From contig JAOAHJ010000039.1 in the NCBI GenBank assembly GCA_026415295.1, forward strand, positions 62,001 through 126,000: DNA of 64,000 nucleotides, read 5' to 3'. This DNA is from Spirochaetota bacterium (GTDB lineage: Bacteria > Spirochaetota > JAAYUW01 > JAOAHJ01). Below are positions 56,374 through 64,000 of the stretch, piece by piece; the first letter of the stretch is position 1, and the number at the start of each line of letters is the position of its first letter. Under the pieces are notes generated by a model. The model was given only the letters and a program-made list of their open reading frames with translations, was not told the DNA's origin and did no database searches. The position numbers were made by a program, and so were the translations under genes.

Positions 56374-56934
56374 ATGCCTAAAAATTTAAGAAATAGACAA
56401 AAAAATATTGAAAATTTATTAAATAATGAAAATAATAGTCAAATAAATATTAATGAAAATAATAATTCCAACAATAATAAAGATCAAAATGATGGTAATT
56501 CAATAATTGACTCTTTTATAAACTTTTTTTCAAAATATACTGAAAAAGGATTAGAATATTCCAAAATTTTAGCATTAAAAACAGATATTTTTAATGAACA
56601 AAGAAAGATAAAAAAATTGATGGTTCAACTTGGAGAAATCTATTATGAATCATTTAAGATTCCAGAAATATTGAAGGAAAAAGAAGAAGAAATCAATATA
56701 ATAATATCAGAAATAGATAAAAGAAAAATAGAAATAGAAAAACTTAAAAGGTGTATAAATAACATCAAAAAGAAATCAAATATAAGTGAAAGAGAATTGA
56801 ATGAATTATTAAATCTAGTCCCCTCTAATAATCCTGATAACTTTGAAGAAGAATTCATAAATGTTGATTATATTAAAAAAAATAAAGACTTAACAAAGCT
56901 ACTTAAAAAAATTAAAAAAGGCTACTCTTCATAA
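56374..56934 (+). CDS. Coiled-coil protein of unknown function with Asn-rich N-terminus
   Basis: A 186-residue charged protein. Residues about 18-42 are Asn-rich low complexity, about 44-85 are helical, and about 90-150 contain heptads (EKEEEINIIISEIDKRKIEIE) predicting a coiled coil. No signal peptide or membrane segment and no known family. AAAGGGAAAA precedes the ATG. Its last 13 bases overlap the 3' end of queD on the other strand. A structural or scaffold role is only a guess. Confidence 0.6.
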   Translation: MPKNLRNRQKNIENLLNNENNSQININENNNSNNNKDQNDGNSIIDSFINFFSKYTEKGLEYSKILALKTDIFNEQRKIKKLMVQLGEIYYESFKIPEILKEKEEEINIIISEIDKRKIEIEKLKRCINNIKKKSNISERELNELLNLVPSNNPDNFEEEFINVDYIKKNKDLTKLLKKIKKGYSS

Positions 56935-57281
56935 TATTCAGCATATTGTTGTTCTGTTTCCCAAACTTTAACAGAATATAAGCTTTTATATTTTTTCTTT
57001 ATTTTTTCAAAAATATAGAAAGCAATCATTTCAGATGTTGGATTATTTTTTTGGAAAAAATCTAGATTATTTAATAATTTATGATCTAACTCATTTAGTA
57101 TATTCTTAAGATAAGTCTTCAATTCAGAAAAATCAATTAATATCTGGTTATCCTGTAAATTATTACTTTTTATTATAACTTCAACTTTATAATTATGCCC
57201 ATGTATATTTTCACACTTTCCTTTATAATTTCTTAAAAAATGAGCTGAAGAAAATGTCCCAGAAACTGATACTTTAAACAT
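56922..57281 (-). CDS. queD: 6-carboxy-tetrahydropterin synthase QueD
   Basis: A 119-residue enzyme of the PTPS/QueD family that makes 6-carboxytetrahydropterin on the way to queuosine and other 7-deazapurines. Zinc-binding His residues are in FSSAHFL and ENIHGHNY; the catalytic Cys is in GKCENIHGH; ELDHKLLN and SEMIAFYIFEKI follow. GAGGT precedes the ATG. No other queuosine gene is nearby and no preQ1 riboswitch is visible upstream. Confidence 0.92.
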   Translation of the reverse strand: MFKVSVSGTFSSAHFLRNYKGKCENIHGHNYKVEVIIKSNNLQDNQILIDFSELKTYLKNILNELDHKLLNNLDFFQKNNPTSEMIAFYIFEKIKKKYKSLYSVKVWETEQQYAEYYEE

Positions 57282-57542
57282 TTTTCACCTCTAAATTTCT
57301 TTATAAATAAAAATTACTAATTTTGTATAAACATCAAGAATACTATTTAATGTCTAATTATTTAATATCTAATTATTCAATTATTTATTTAATATATATA
57401 AATAATAAATATTTCAATATGAAATATAAAACAATTTATTTACTTTACTTTTTATAACACTATATTATATTATTTTTCTTGTAAAGTATTTTTATAAATT
57501 TAAAAAAGATCGACAATTAACAAATATATAGGAGTAAATTTT

Positions 57543-57893
57543 ATGAAGGAAAAAATTCTTGATTATTTCGATTATTATAAGATTGCAACATATATTCCTG
57601 AAGAATTTTTAGAAAAACTAATGGATAATGTTAACTCAAATAGTAGTATTCTCTATAAAAATTATGATTATGTTTTTTCTTATTATAAAGTTACAGGAAC
57701 TTGGAGACCACTTGATGGAGCTAATCCTTATTTAGGAGAAAAAAATAAAATAGAAAAAGCAGAAGAAATTAAAATAGAGTTCCTTATTAAAAAGGATGAC
57801 TTAGATAAAGTTATTAAAAAAATAAAAGAGATACATCCTTATGAACAACCAGCAATTGATGTTTATCCTGTATTACCTGGTTTTATTTTCTAA
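57543..57893 (+). CDS. NIF3/YqfO-type single-domain protein
   Basis: A 116-residue protein matching only the PII/CutA-like insert domain of YqfO/NIF3 (DUF34) proteins: YYKIATYIPEEFLEKLMDNV at the start, VTGTWRPLDGANPYLGE in the middle and EIHPYEQPAIDVYPV near the end. Stand-alone versions are widespread; function is unknown. A good AGGAG site precedes the ATG. It is monocistronic between queD (divergent) and the SNF2 gene. Confidence 0.85.
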   Translation: MKEKILDYFDYYKIATYIPEEFLEKLMDNVNSNSSILYKNYDYVFSYYKVTGTWRPLDGANPYLGEKNKIEKAEEIKIEFLIKKDDLDKVIKKIKEIHPYEQPAIDVYPVLPGFIF

Positions 57894-58196
57894 TTTGACT
57901 TTTTATTAACTAGTTATATTTATTAGTTATTACATTGGTTTTTTAATATTACTAAATATGCTTTTATTTAAATATTGTTCTTTTATTACTTTAACTATTA
58001 TTAAGTTTTTAATATTTTCTGACAATAAATAAACAATATTTAATTATTATTAATCTTGTTTTTTTTATTTATTTATGTATTATCTTTTAAAGAATTTTAT
58101 TTAATTTAATTTTTTATATTAATTTAATTTTTAATTAAAACATTATTTTTATTATTAATAAATTATTATTTTATTATTTCAAGGAGATAATCATTT
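57894..58196. other. AT-rich intergenic stretch without visible gene
   Basis: About 300 bases of nearly pure A/T with short T-runs. I see no open frame with a ribosome site, no RNA fold and no convincing promoter; a TTGACT near 57896 lacks a properly spaced -10. The downstream AAGGAG site belongs to the SNF2 gene. Confidence 0.6.
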
Positions 58197-61100
58197 ATGG
58201 ATTTCAGCATTTTTGATTCTATAAAAGAAAAAATAATAATTGACACTGGGGAGAAATATTATTTAGAAAACTTTATTAAAGACTATGAAGTTACTTTAAT
58301 ATCTGATGAAAATATTAGCATTAAAGGTATTAATGTCATTGATGATAAAATGTTTTCATCTGAAATAATATTTAATGTTAGAAATAATAAAATAGAAAGT
58401 TCTATATGTACATGTGATGAAGAAGGTAATTTTTGTTCACATAGAGCTTCATTATTAATTAAATTAATATATGATAGTAAATCATTTATAGTTGAAAATA
58501 AATTCAATGTCGAGAAATTTAAAATATACTCAAGAAACATTGCTAAAGAAAGATTTATTAAAAAATTAAAAAAAATAAGTGAAAAATATTCAATAAAAGT
58601 TTTATTAATTCTTGAAGATAGAATAAATTCTGAAATTCGATTTAGAATAGATTTTTATCATGAAAATGAGAAAATTAACTTTTACACAGATATACCATAT
58701 AGTGAAAAGTGGGATGAGCAAAGAAATTTTAATTATACTCTTTTCCCCTTAAAAGATAGACTTATAATAAAAACCATTACAGAATGGATTGGCCATATTC
58801 CTGAAGAAGAATTTAGTTTACCCAAAGAAAAAGTTGATCTTTTCATGAAAATTCTTTCAGACTTTCCTGAAATATATGATTATGAGTATGAGGAAAAGTT
58901 AACTTTTGATGTTAAATATTTTAAACCTAAAATAATTCTAAATTTAAAAGAAGATTTTTCTGAAATAAATATAGAAATCTTAGACAAAAACTTTAAGATA
59001 TTTTCAGGGGAAATTTATCAATGGATAATTATTAATAATTGCATTTATCCTTTGAGAGTTAAACTCAATGAAAATATATGGGAAAATTTAATAAATGATA
59101 AGTTTATTTTATTAGGCAATGAAATCTCTACTTTCTATTATGAACTTTATCCTAAAATTAAAAATGCTTTTGACATTTCTTTAAAAGGAAATGTTGAGCT
59201 TGAAGAAGTTGAAAGTTATGAATACCTCTTTACCATCGACTACGATGGAAATATATTAATATATCCAAAAGTTTTTTCTGAAAAATATAAAATACCTCCT
59301 TTAGACATTCCATTTTCGAATCCCGAAGTACCATATATATCATTTTATAAAGACAATAAATATTATGTAATAAAAAGAAACCTTGTAAAAGAAAAAAAGA
59401 TTCTATTCCTATTAAAAAAATACAATTTTATTATAGAAAATAATATTTTGAAGCAAAAAGATAAATTATATTATAAAAAATTTCTCGAAGAAGGACCAAA
59501 TATTTTGAAAAAAGAAGCTGCTATTGAGTATACTGAAAGTTTTAAAAAAATTAATCTTGAAAAACTTTATATTTTCGCAAACATAAACTTTGAAGATTCT
59601 CCAGAACATCAAAACATAATTTTTATAAATGAAAAATATATTTTCTCAGATGGTACACCAGTTTCAAAAGATGCAATTGAAAAAATAATGGCTGGTAAAA
59701 GATTCGTTAATGTTGATGAAAATTTAACACTAGTTGAAAATTATGCTGAAATACAAGAACTATTAGCAACTATAAATTCTATAATTGAAATATTCAAAGA
59801 TGATAATAAGAAAGAAGCAAAAAAAATTGTTTTTGTTTCTCAACTTTTCTATCTTTATGATGAAATTATTAATATTATAAAAAAATTCAATGCTGAGTCA
59901 AATATAAAAATATCGCTTTCACCAAACATTGAGAAAATGATCTATTTAAGGGAAATGATATTAAATGAAAAAGATATAACTGTTCTGAAAAAAACAATAT
60001 CTATACCAGAAGAAGTCTCATCTATAATGAGAAATTATCAGAAGTATGGTTTTTACTGGTTTCATTTTTTAAAAGAGTTCCAATTTGGTGGAATACTTGC
60101 CGATGATATGGGGCTTGGAAAAACTTTACAAATTCTTGCTTTTATAAAATCCTTAAACACTCCTAAACCATCCTTAATAATTTGTCCTACATCTCTAATG
60201 CATAACTGGGAAAATGAAATAAAAAAGTTTTTTCCAACATTTAAAACAATAGTAATTAAAGGAAATATAAATGAAAGAAAAAGGGAAATTTCTCACATCA
60301 ATAGATACGATCTTGTTATAACATCCTATTCATTAATAAGAAATGATATTGATTTATATGAGATATACGATTTTGAGGTTATAGTTCTTGATGAGGCAAA
60401 TCATATTAAAAACCCAAATACTAAAATAAGTAATACGGTAAAAAAACTAAACTCTACATATCGATTTGTTTTAACAGGAACACCTATTGAAAATAATTTA
60501 AAAGAATTATGGTCAATATTTTCTTTTGTTTCACCACATTTACTTGGCAAGTTTAAACCTTTTAAAGAAAAATACATAGATGAATTCACAGAAGAAAAAC
60601 TTGAAGAATTAAAACAGAAGATAGCTCCATTTATACTTAGAAGAATAAAATCTGAAGTATTAAAAGAACTACCTCCTAAGATTATCCAAACTCTTTTTGC
60701 TGATCTTACTCCAATTCAACAGAAATTATATCAAGAAGTACTTGAAAAAACTAGAGAATCTCTACTTGAAAAAATTAGAATAGATGGAATAAAAAAATCA
60801 AAAATTCATATTTTAACTGCATTACTTAAATTAAGACAAATTTCAAATCATCCATCTTTAATTAATCCTTCAATTGGAATTGGTGATGAAATCTCTGGTA
60901 AAATGGATCTATTAAAAGAATTATTAATAGAATTAACAGACTCTAATCATAAAATATTACTTTTCTCACAATTTACCAAAATGCTTGCTCTAATCCAACA
61001 AGAAGTCGAAATATTAGGAATTAAATATTCATACCTTGATGGCTCTCTCTCTGAAACTCAAAGAAAAAAGGAAATAGAAACTTTTAAAAATACAGATACC

Positions 61101-61400
61101 CCTCTTTTTCTTATAAGTCTAAAAGCTGGTGGTTATGGTCTAAACTTAACTGAAGCTGATACAGTTATACTTGTTGATCCTTGGTGGAATCCAATGGTTG
61201 AAATGCAAGCTATAGACAGATCCTATAGAATAGGACAAGTTAATTCTGTTAATGTATATAAGCTTATATCTTCAGGTACAATTGAAGAGAAAATAATAAA
61301 TCTTCAGGAAAGAAAAAAAGCACTTTTTGATAATGTTATGAGTATTGATAATATATTTGCTTCTTTAAGTGAAGATGAAATAGAAGAGATGTTAAGTTAA
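58197..61400 (+). CDS. SWIM-domain SNF2 family helicase
   Basis: A 1067-residue SWI2/SNF2 ATPase. A SWIM zinc finger is at C71-x-C73-x6-C80-x-H82. A long divergent N-terminal region is followed by the SNF2 motor from about residue 600: GGILADDMGLGKTLQ (about 632-646), ICPTSLMHNWENEI, VLDEANHIKNP (DEAN, about 731), LTGTPIENNLKELWSIF, and the C-terminal lobe with LISLKAGGYGLNLTEAD and DRSYRIGQVNSVNVYKL. These proteins move along double-stranded DNA and occur in many bacteria near repair or transcription genes; the cellular role is unknown. AAGGAG gives the start. Confidence 0.93.
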   Translation: MDFSIFDSIKEKIIIDTGEKYYLENFIKDYEVTLISDENISIKGINVIDDKMFSSEIIFNVRNNKIESSICTCDEEGNFCSHRASLLIKLIYDSKSFIVENKFNVEKFKIYSRNIAKERFIKKLKKISEKYSIKVLLILEDRINSEIRFRIDFYHENEKINFYTDIPYSEKWDEQRNFNYTLFPLKDRLIIKTITEWIGHIPEEEFSLPKEKVDLFMKILSDFPEIYDYEYEEKLTFDVKYFKPKIILNLKEDFSEINIEILDKNFKIFSGEIYQWIIINNCIYPLRVKLNENIWENLINDKFILLGNEISTFYYELYPKIKNAFDISLKGNVELEEVESYEYLFTIDYDGNILIYPKVFSEKYKIPPLDIPFSNPEVPYISFYKDNKYYVIKRNLVKEKKILFLLKKYNFIIENNILKQKDKLYYKKFLEEGPNILKKEAAIEYTESFKKINLEKLYIFANINFEDSPEHQNIIFINEKYIFSDGTPVSKDAIEKIMAGKRFVNVDENLTLVENYAEIQELLATINSIIEIFKDDNKKEAKKIVFVSQLFYLYDEIINIIKKFNAESNIKISLSPNIEKMIYLREMILNEKDITVLKKTISIPEEVSSIMRNYQKYGFYWFHFLKEFQFGGILADDMGLGKTLQILAFIKSLNTPKPSLIICPTSLMHNWENEIKKFFPTFKTIVIKGNINERKREISHINRYDLVITSYSLIRNDIDLYEIYDFEVIVLDEANHIKNPNTKISNTVKKLNSTYRFVLTGTPIENNLKELWSIFSFVSPHLLGKFKPFKEKYIDEFTEEKLEELKQKIAPFILRRIKSEVLKELPPKIIQTLFADLTPIQQKLYQEVLEKTRESLLEKIRIDGIKKSKIHILTALLKLRQISNHPSLINPSIGIGDEISGKMDLLKELLIELTDSNHKILLFSQFTKMLALIQQEVEILGIKYSYLDGSLSETQRKKEIETFKNTDTPLFLISLKAGGYGLNLTEADTVILVDPWWNPMVEMQAIDRSYRIGQVNSVNVYKLISSGTIEEKIINLQERKKALFDNVMSIDNIFASLSEDEIEEMLS

Positions 61401-61418
61401 TAAATATTAAGCTAAATA

Positions 61419-63836
61419 TTAAGTTACAGTTATATCAGAAACTTTCTCTCCATCATTTGTTTTTACAATTCTCGAACCCATTGTATTTCTTTTCTGAATA
61501 TTTATATCATTAACCTTAATCTTAATGGTTTTTCCATCTGTTGTTGCTATTATAATTTCTGAATTATCGTCAACCGAAATTATTTTAACTATTTCGCCAG
61601 CTTTTTCTATATTTGAAAGTATACTTACACCTTTTCCACCCCTTTTTTGCAAAGGAAATTCTTCAAATTGTACTCTTTTTGCAAAACCATTGGAAGTGAG
61701 AATTAAAACCTTCTTGTTTTCTTCAACCTTAATTATTGATACAACATAATCATTTCCCTCCAATGTAACACCTTTAACACCAATTGATTCCCTACCTGTT
61801 TCTCGAACATCATCAACTTTAAATCTTATAGATTTCCCCTTCTTTGTAGATATTAAAACTTCATCAGTATTTTTACAAACTATAGAATCTACTATTTCAT
61901 CTCCTTCTAATATTTTAGCATATTTAACACCATTTCTTCTTAAAGAACCACTTATTTCATTTAATTGAACTCTTTTTGTTATACCTTTTTTGGTAATAAT
62001 AAGAATACTTTCATCTTTATTAAACTCTTTAATGACTTCAATATTTTTAACCTCTTCATCAGAATCTAAATCTATAAAATTAGAAATATGTTCTCCTTTT
62101 GAACTCATTGACCCCTCTGAAATATCATTTACTTTGATAGTATACAATTTGCCTTTATTAGTAAAAAAACAAATGTAATCAGTTGTTACTGCTTTTTGAA
62201 TAAATTTAATCTCATCTTCATCATTTAAATTAATTCCTTTTTTACCTTTTCCTCCTTTATTTTGCAAATAAAAAGAATTTGCTTTTAATCTTTTTATAAA
62301 TCCTATATTTGTAAATATAATAATAACTTCTTCAGGAATAATTTCAAATTTCAGATCTTCTTCCTCTGTGAGGGTAATTAGATCAGTTCTTCTTTTATCT
62401 CCAAAAAGAGTTTTAACCTCTTCAAGTTCCTTTATAATTTGAAGATTAATATTTTCTTCTGATGAAAGAATCTTCTCAATTCTTTCAATTTCAGTTTTAA
62501 CTTCGCTATATTCTATTTTTATCTTTTCAACTTCAAGAGTAGTTAATCTTTGAAGTCTCATATCGAGAATTGCTTGAGCTTGTACATTTGATAAATCAAA
62601 TTTTTCCATCAATTTTTGCTTAGCAAATTGAGCATCTTTGGATTTTTTAATAATATTAATTACTTCATCAATATTATTTAAGGCTACTATTAATCCTTCT
62701 AAAATATGCAATCTATCTTTTGCTTTTCTTAGAATAAAATTAAACCTTTTTATCATTATTTCTTTTTTAAAATTATAATAAAGAACCAGATAATCTTTTA
62801 AGTTAAAGGTGATTGGTTTATTTTCATAAATTGCAACCATGTTCGCATTATAAGTTTTTTGAAGATTAGTATGTTTATAAAGTTTATTAATAATTAATGA
62901 AGGTTTTTCACCTTTTTTTACCTTAATTACTATTCTTATTCCTTCCTGATCTGACTCATCTCTAAGATCTGTAATACCATCAATAACTTCACTTTTAACA
63001 AGATCTACAATTTTTTTAATTAGATCAGCTTTATTAACTTGAAACGGTAACTCAGTGATCACTATATAAGTTTGACCCTTCTCTTCTTCAATCTTTACCT
63101 TACCCCTTATTATAAATCTACCTTTACCTGTATAATAAGTTTGATAAAAATCATCAGTTAATATAAGAGTTCCATATGTAGGAAAATCTGGTCCTTTAAC
63201 AAATTTAATTAATTCCTCAATTGTTGAATTTGGATTCTTGATAAGATAAATTAAAGCATCTATAGTTTCACTAAGATTATGAGGAGGAATAGAAGTAGAC
63301 ATGCCAACACCTATTCCTTCAGCACCATTAATAAATAGGTTAGGTATATTTGATGGTAAAACTTCTGGTTCATTCAAGCTATCATCAAAATTTGGTAAAA
63401 AATTTACAGTTTCTTTATCTATGTCTTCAAGTAATAGATTAGATATCTTTGCAAGCTTTGCTTCAGTATACCTCATTGCTGCTGGGACATCCCCATCTAT
63501 TGAACCAAAATTCCCTTGTCCAATTATTAAAGGATATCTTAAAGAAAAATCTTGAGCAAGCCTAACTAAAGCATCATATACTGCAGCATCACCATGAGGA
63601 TGATATTTACCAAGAACATCTCCAACTATTCTTGCACATTTTTTTGTAGAACTTTCAAAAGTTATACCTTGCTCCCACATCGACCAAAGAATTCTTCTAT
63701 GAACTGGCTTTAAACCATCTCTTATATCTGGGATTGCCCTACCTATTATTACTGAAAGAGAATAAGTTATATAGGACTGTTCTATTTCATTTTGTATTTT
63801 TTTTATAATTATATTTTCATTTTTCCCCATATCCAT
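61419..63836 (-). CDS. gyrA: DNA gyrase subunit A
   Basis: An 805-residue type II topoisomerase subunit that cuts and rejoins DNA. The N-terminal KPVHRRIL and the quinolone-determining [17 protein letters not shown] are present, and the active-site Tyr is in [10 protein letters not shown]. The C-terminal beta-pinwheel carries the GyrA box QKRGGKG, which distinguishes it from ParC. The residue equivalent to E. coli Ser83 is Ala, usual in several lineages and linked to lower quinolone sensitivity. GAGGT precedes ATG 63836. It lies 33 bases after gyrB. Confidence 0.96.
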   Translation of the reverse strand: MDMGKNENIIIKKIQNEIEQSYITYSLSVIIGRAIPDIRDGLKPVHRRILWSMWEQGITFESSTKKCARIVGDVLGKYHPHGDAAVYDALVRLAQDFSLRYPLIIGQGNFGSIDGDVPAAMRYTEAKLAKISNLLLEDIDKETVNFLPNFDDSLNEPEVLPSNIPNLFINGAEGIGVGMSTSIPPHNLSETIDALIYLIKNPNSTIEELIKFVKGPDFPTYGTLILTDDFYQTYYTGKGRFIIRGKVKIEEEKGQTYIVITELPFQVNKADLIKKIVDLVKSEVIDGITDLRDESDQEGIRIVIKVKKGEKPSLIINKLYKHTNLQKTYNANMVAIYENKPITFNLKDYLVLYYNFKKEIMIKRFNFILRKAKDRLHILEGLIVALNNIDEVINIIKKSKDAQFAKQKLMEKFDLSNVQAQAILDMRLQRLTTLEVEKIKIEYSEVKTEIERIEKILSSEENINLQIIKELEEVKTLFGDKRRTDLITLTEEEDLKFEIIPEEVIIIFTNIGFIKRLKANSFYLQNKGGKGKKGINLNDEDEIKFIQKAVTTDYICFFTNKGKLYTIKVNDISEGSMSSKGEHISNFIDLDSDEEVKNIEVIKEFNKDESILIITKKGITKRVQLNEISGSLRRNGVKYAKILEGDEIVDSIVCKNTDEVLISTKKGKSIRFKVDDVRETGRESIGVKGVTLEGNDYVVSIIKVEENKKVLILTSNGFAKRVQFEEFPLQKRGGKGVSILSNIEKAGEIVKIISVDDNSEIIIATTDGKTIKIKVNDINIQKRNTMGSRIVKTNDGEKVSDITVT

Positions 63837-63869
63837 AAATTTTACCTCGAATAAAAAGAATTAAATTTT

Positions 63870-64000
63870 TTACATATCAAGTTTGTCTTTTGAAATAAAT
63901 GCTGCTTTATCTATTATAAAACTATATCTTAATGGTACCTCTTCTCCCATTAATATATAAAAAATTCTATCTGCTTCGATTGCATCATCTATAGAAACTT
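63870..64000 (-). CDS. gyrB: DNA gyrase subunit B, C-terminal end (partial)
   Basis: The last about 43 codons of a minus-strand gene entering from the right edge and ending at TAA 63870-63872. The translated tail (DDAIEADRIFYILMGEEVPL...) is the C-terminal TOPRIM/tail segment of GyrB. The gyrB-gyrA order and 33-base gap support the call. Confidence 0.88.
   Translation of the reverse strand, partial: VSIDDAIEADRIFYILMGEEVPLRYSFIIDKAAFISKDKLDM

Noticed and set aside
57282-57542. preQ1 riboswitch ahead of queD
   Set aside because: No preQ1 aptamer motif is visible; the region is plain A/T sequence.
57894-57930. Promoter at TTGACT near 57896
   Set aside because: The nearest TATATT is only 14 bases away, too short a spacer, and the leader would be about 270 bases.
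1-64000. Genome-wide reassignment of UGA to Trp
   Set aside because: Trp is written TGG in the other genes, and only one internal TGA was found in 64 kb, so a full code change is not supported.

Overview
The window is chromosomal DNA from a very AT-rich bacterium (by eye about three quarters A+T). Genes are densely packed, intergenic DNA is almost pure A/T, and stops are nearly all TAA or TAG. Several traits point to a Gram-negative, motile, anaerobe-like spirochaete. There is a Lol/MacB-type ABC cluster ending in a LolA-like protein that resembles the Treponema pallidum TP0786-TP0789 locus. There is a cytoplasmic chemoreceptor next to a di-iron ODP-type protein, a pair known from Treponema denticola. 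There is also a CheX phosphatase and an AsnA-type asparagine synthetase. The phylum is inferred from gene content only. No rRNA, tRNA, CRISPR array, insertion sequence or prophage was seen.

Layout, left to right. 1-2751: end of an MMPL/RND exporter, a small Cys-rich DUF3795 protein and a MATE exporter. 2980-4374: glyQS. 4451-7490: an FMN riboswitch followed by an ABC system in which ATPase and permease are fused, plus an NMT1-like binding protein, very probably riboflavin or precursor uptake. 7667-10642: an exported protein, the MCP-ODP pair, and solitary groES with its own promoter and terminator. 10727-19755 (minus strand): comM, ruvB-ruvA-ruvC, yebC, cheX-coaE, an M24 peptidase and asnA. 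20013-24536: a 1507-residue kinase/TPR/GAF-like/GGDEF protein. 24721-30949: a TetR-controlled ABC / two permeases / LolA-like / beta-barrel operon whose promoter carries a perfect palindromic operator. 31045-54734 (minus strand): one long run reading rimP-nusA-infB-rbfA-truB, an M3 peptidase, an EamA transporter, a membrane protein, valS, alkD-like, recC-recB-recD. 55119-64000: ychF, a coiled-coil protein, queD, a NIF3-like domain protein, a SWIM/SNF2 helicase, gyrA and the 3' end of gyrB.

Points of most interest. (1) Two long genes each carry exactly one in-frame stop with the frame otherwise open: recB (TAG at 35182-35184) and the second Lol-type permease (TGA at 27599-27601). The TGA aligns without gaps with a Trp of the neighbouring paralogue. 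(2) The FMN riboswitch has a downstream segment complementary at 11 of 12 positions to its 3' P1-side strand, and it controls an unusual fused ABC transporter. (3) A near-consensus minus-strand promoter and a strong hairpin terminator precede rimP, which suggests an attenuated leader or a small RNA. (4) A TAGACCA-TT-TGGTCTA operator covers the predicted start of the Lol-type operon that encodes its own TetR regulator.

All functional calls are from reading the protein and DNA sequence; no database search or folding program was run.
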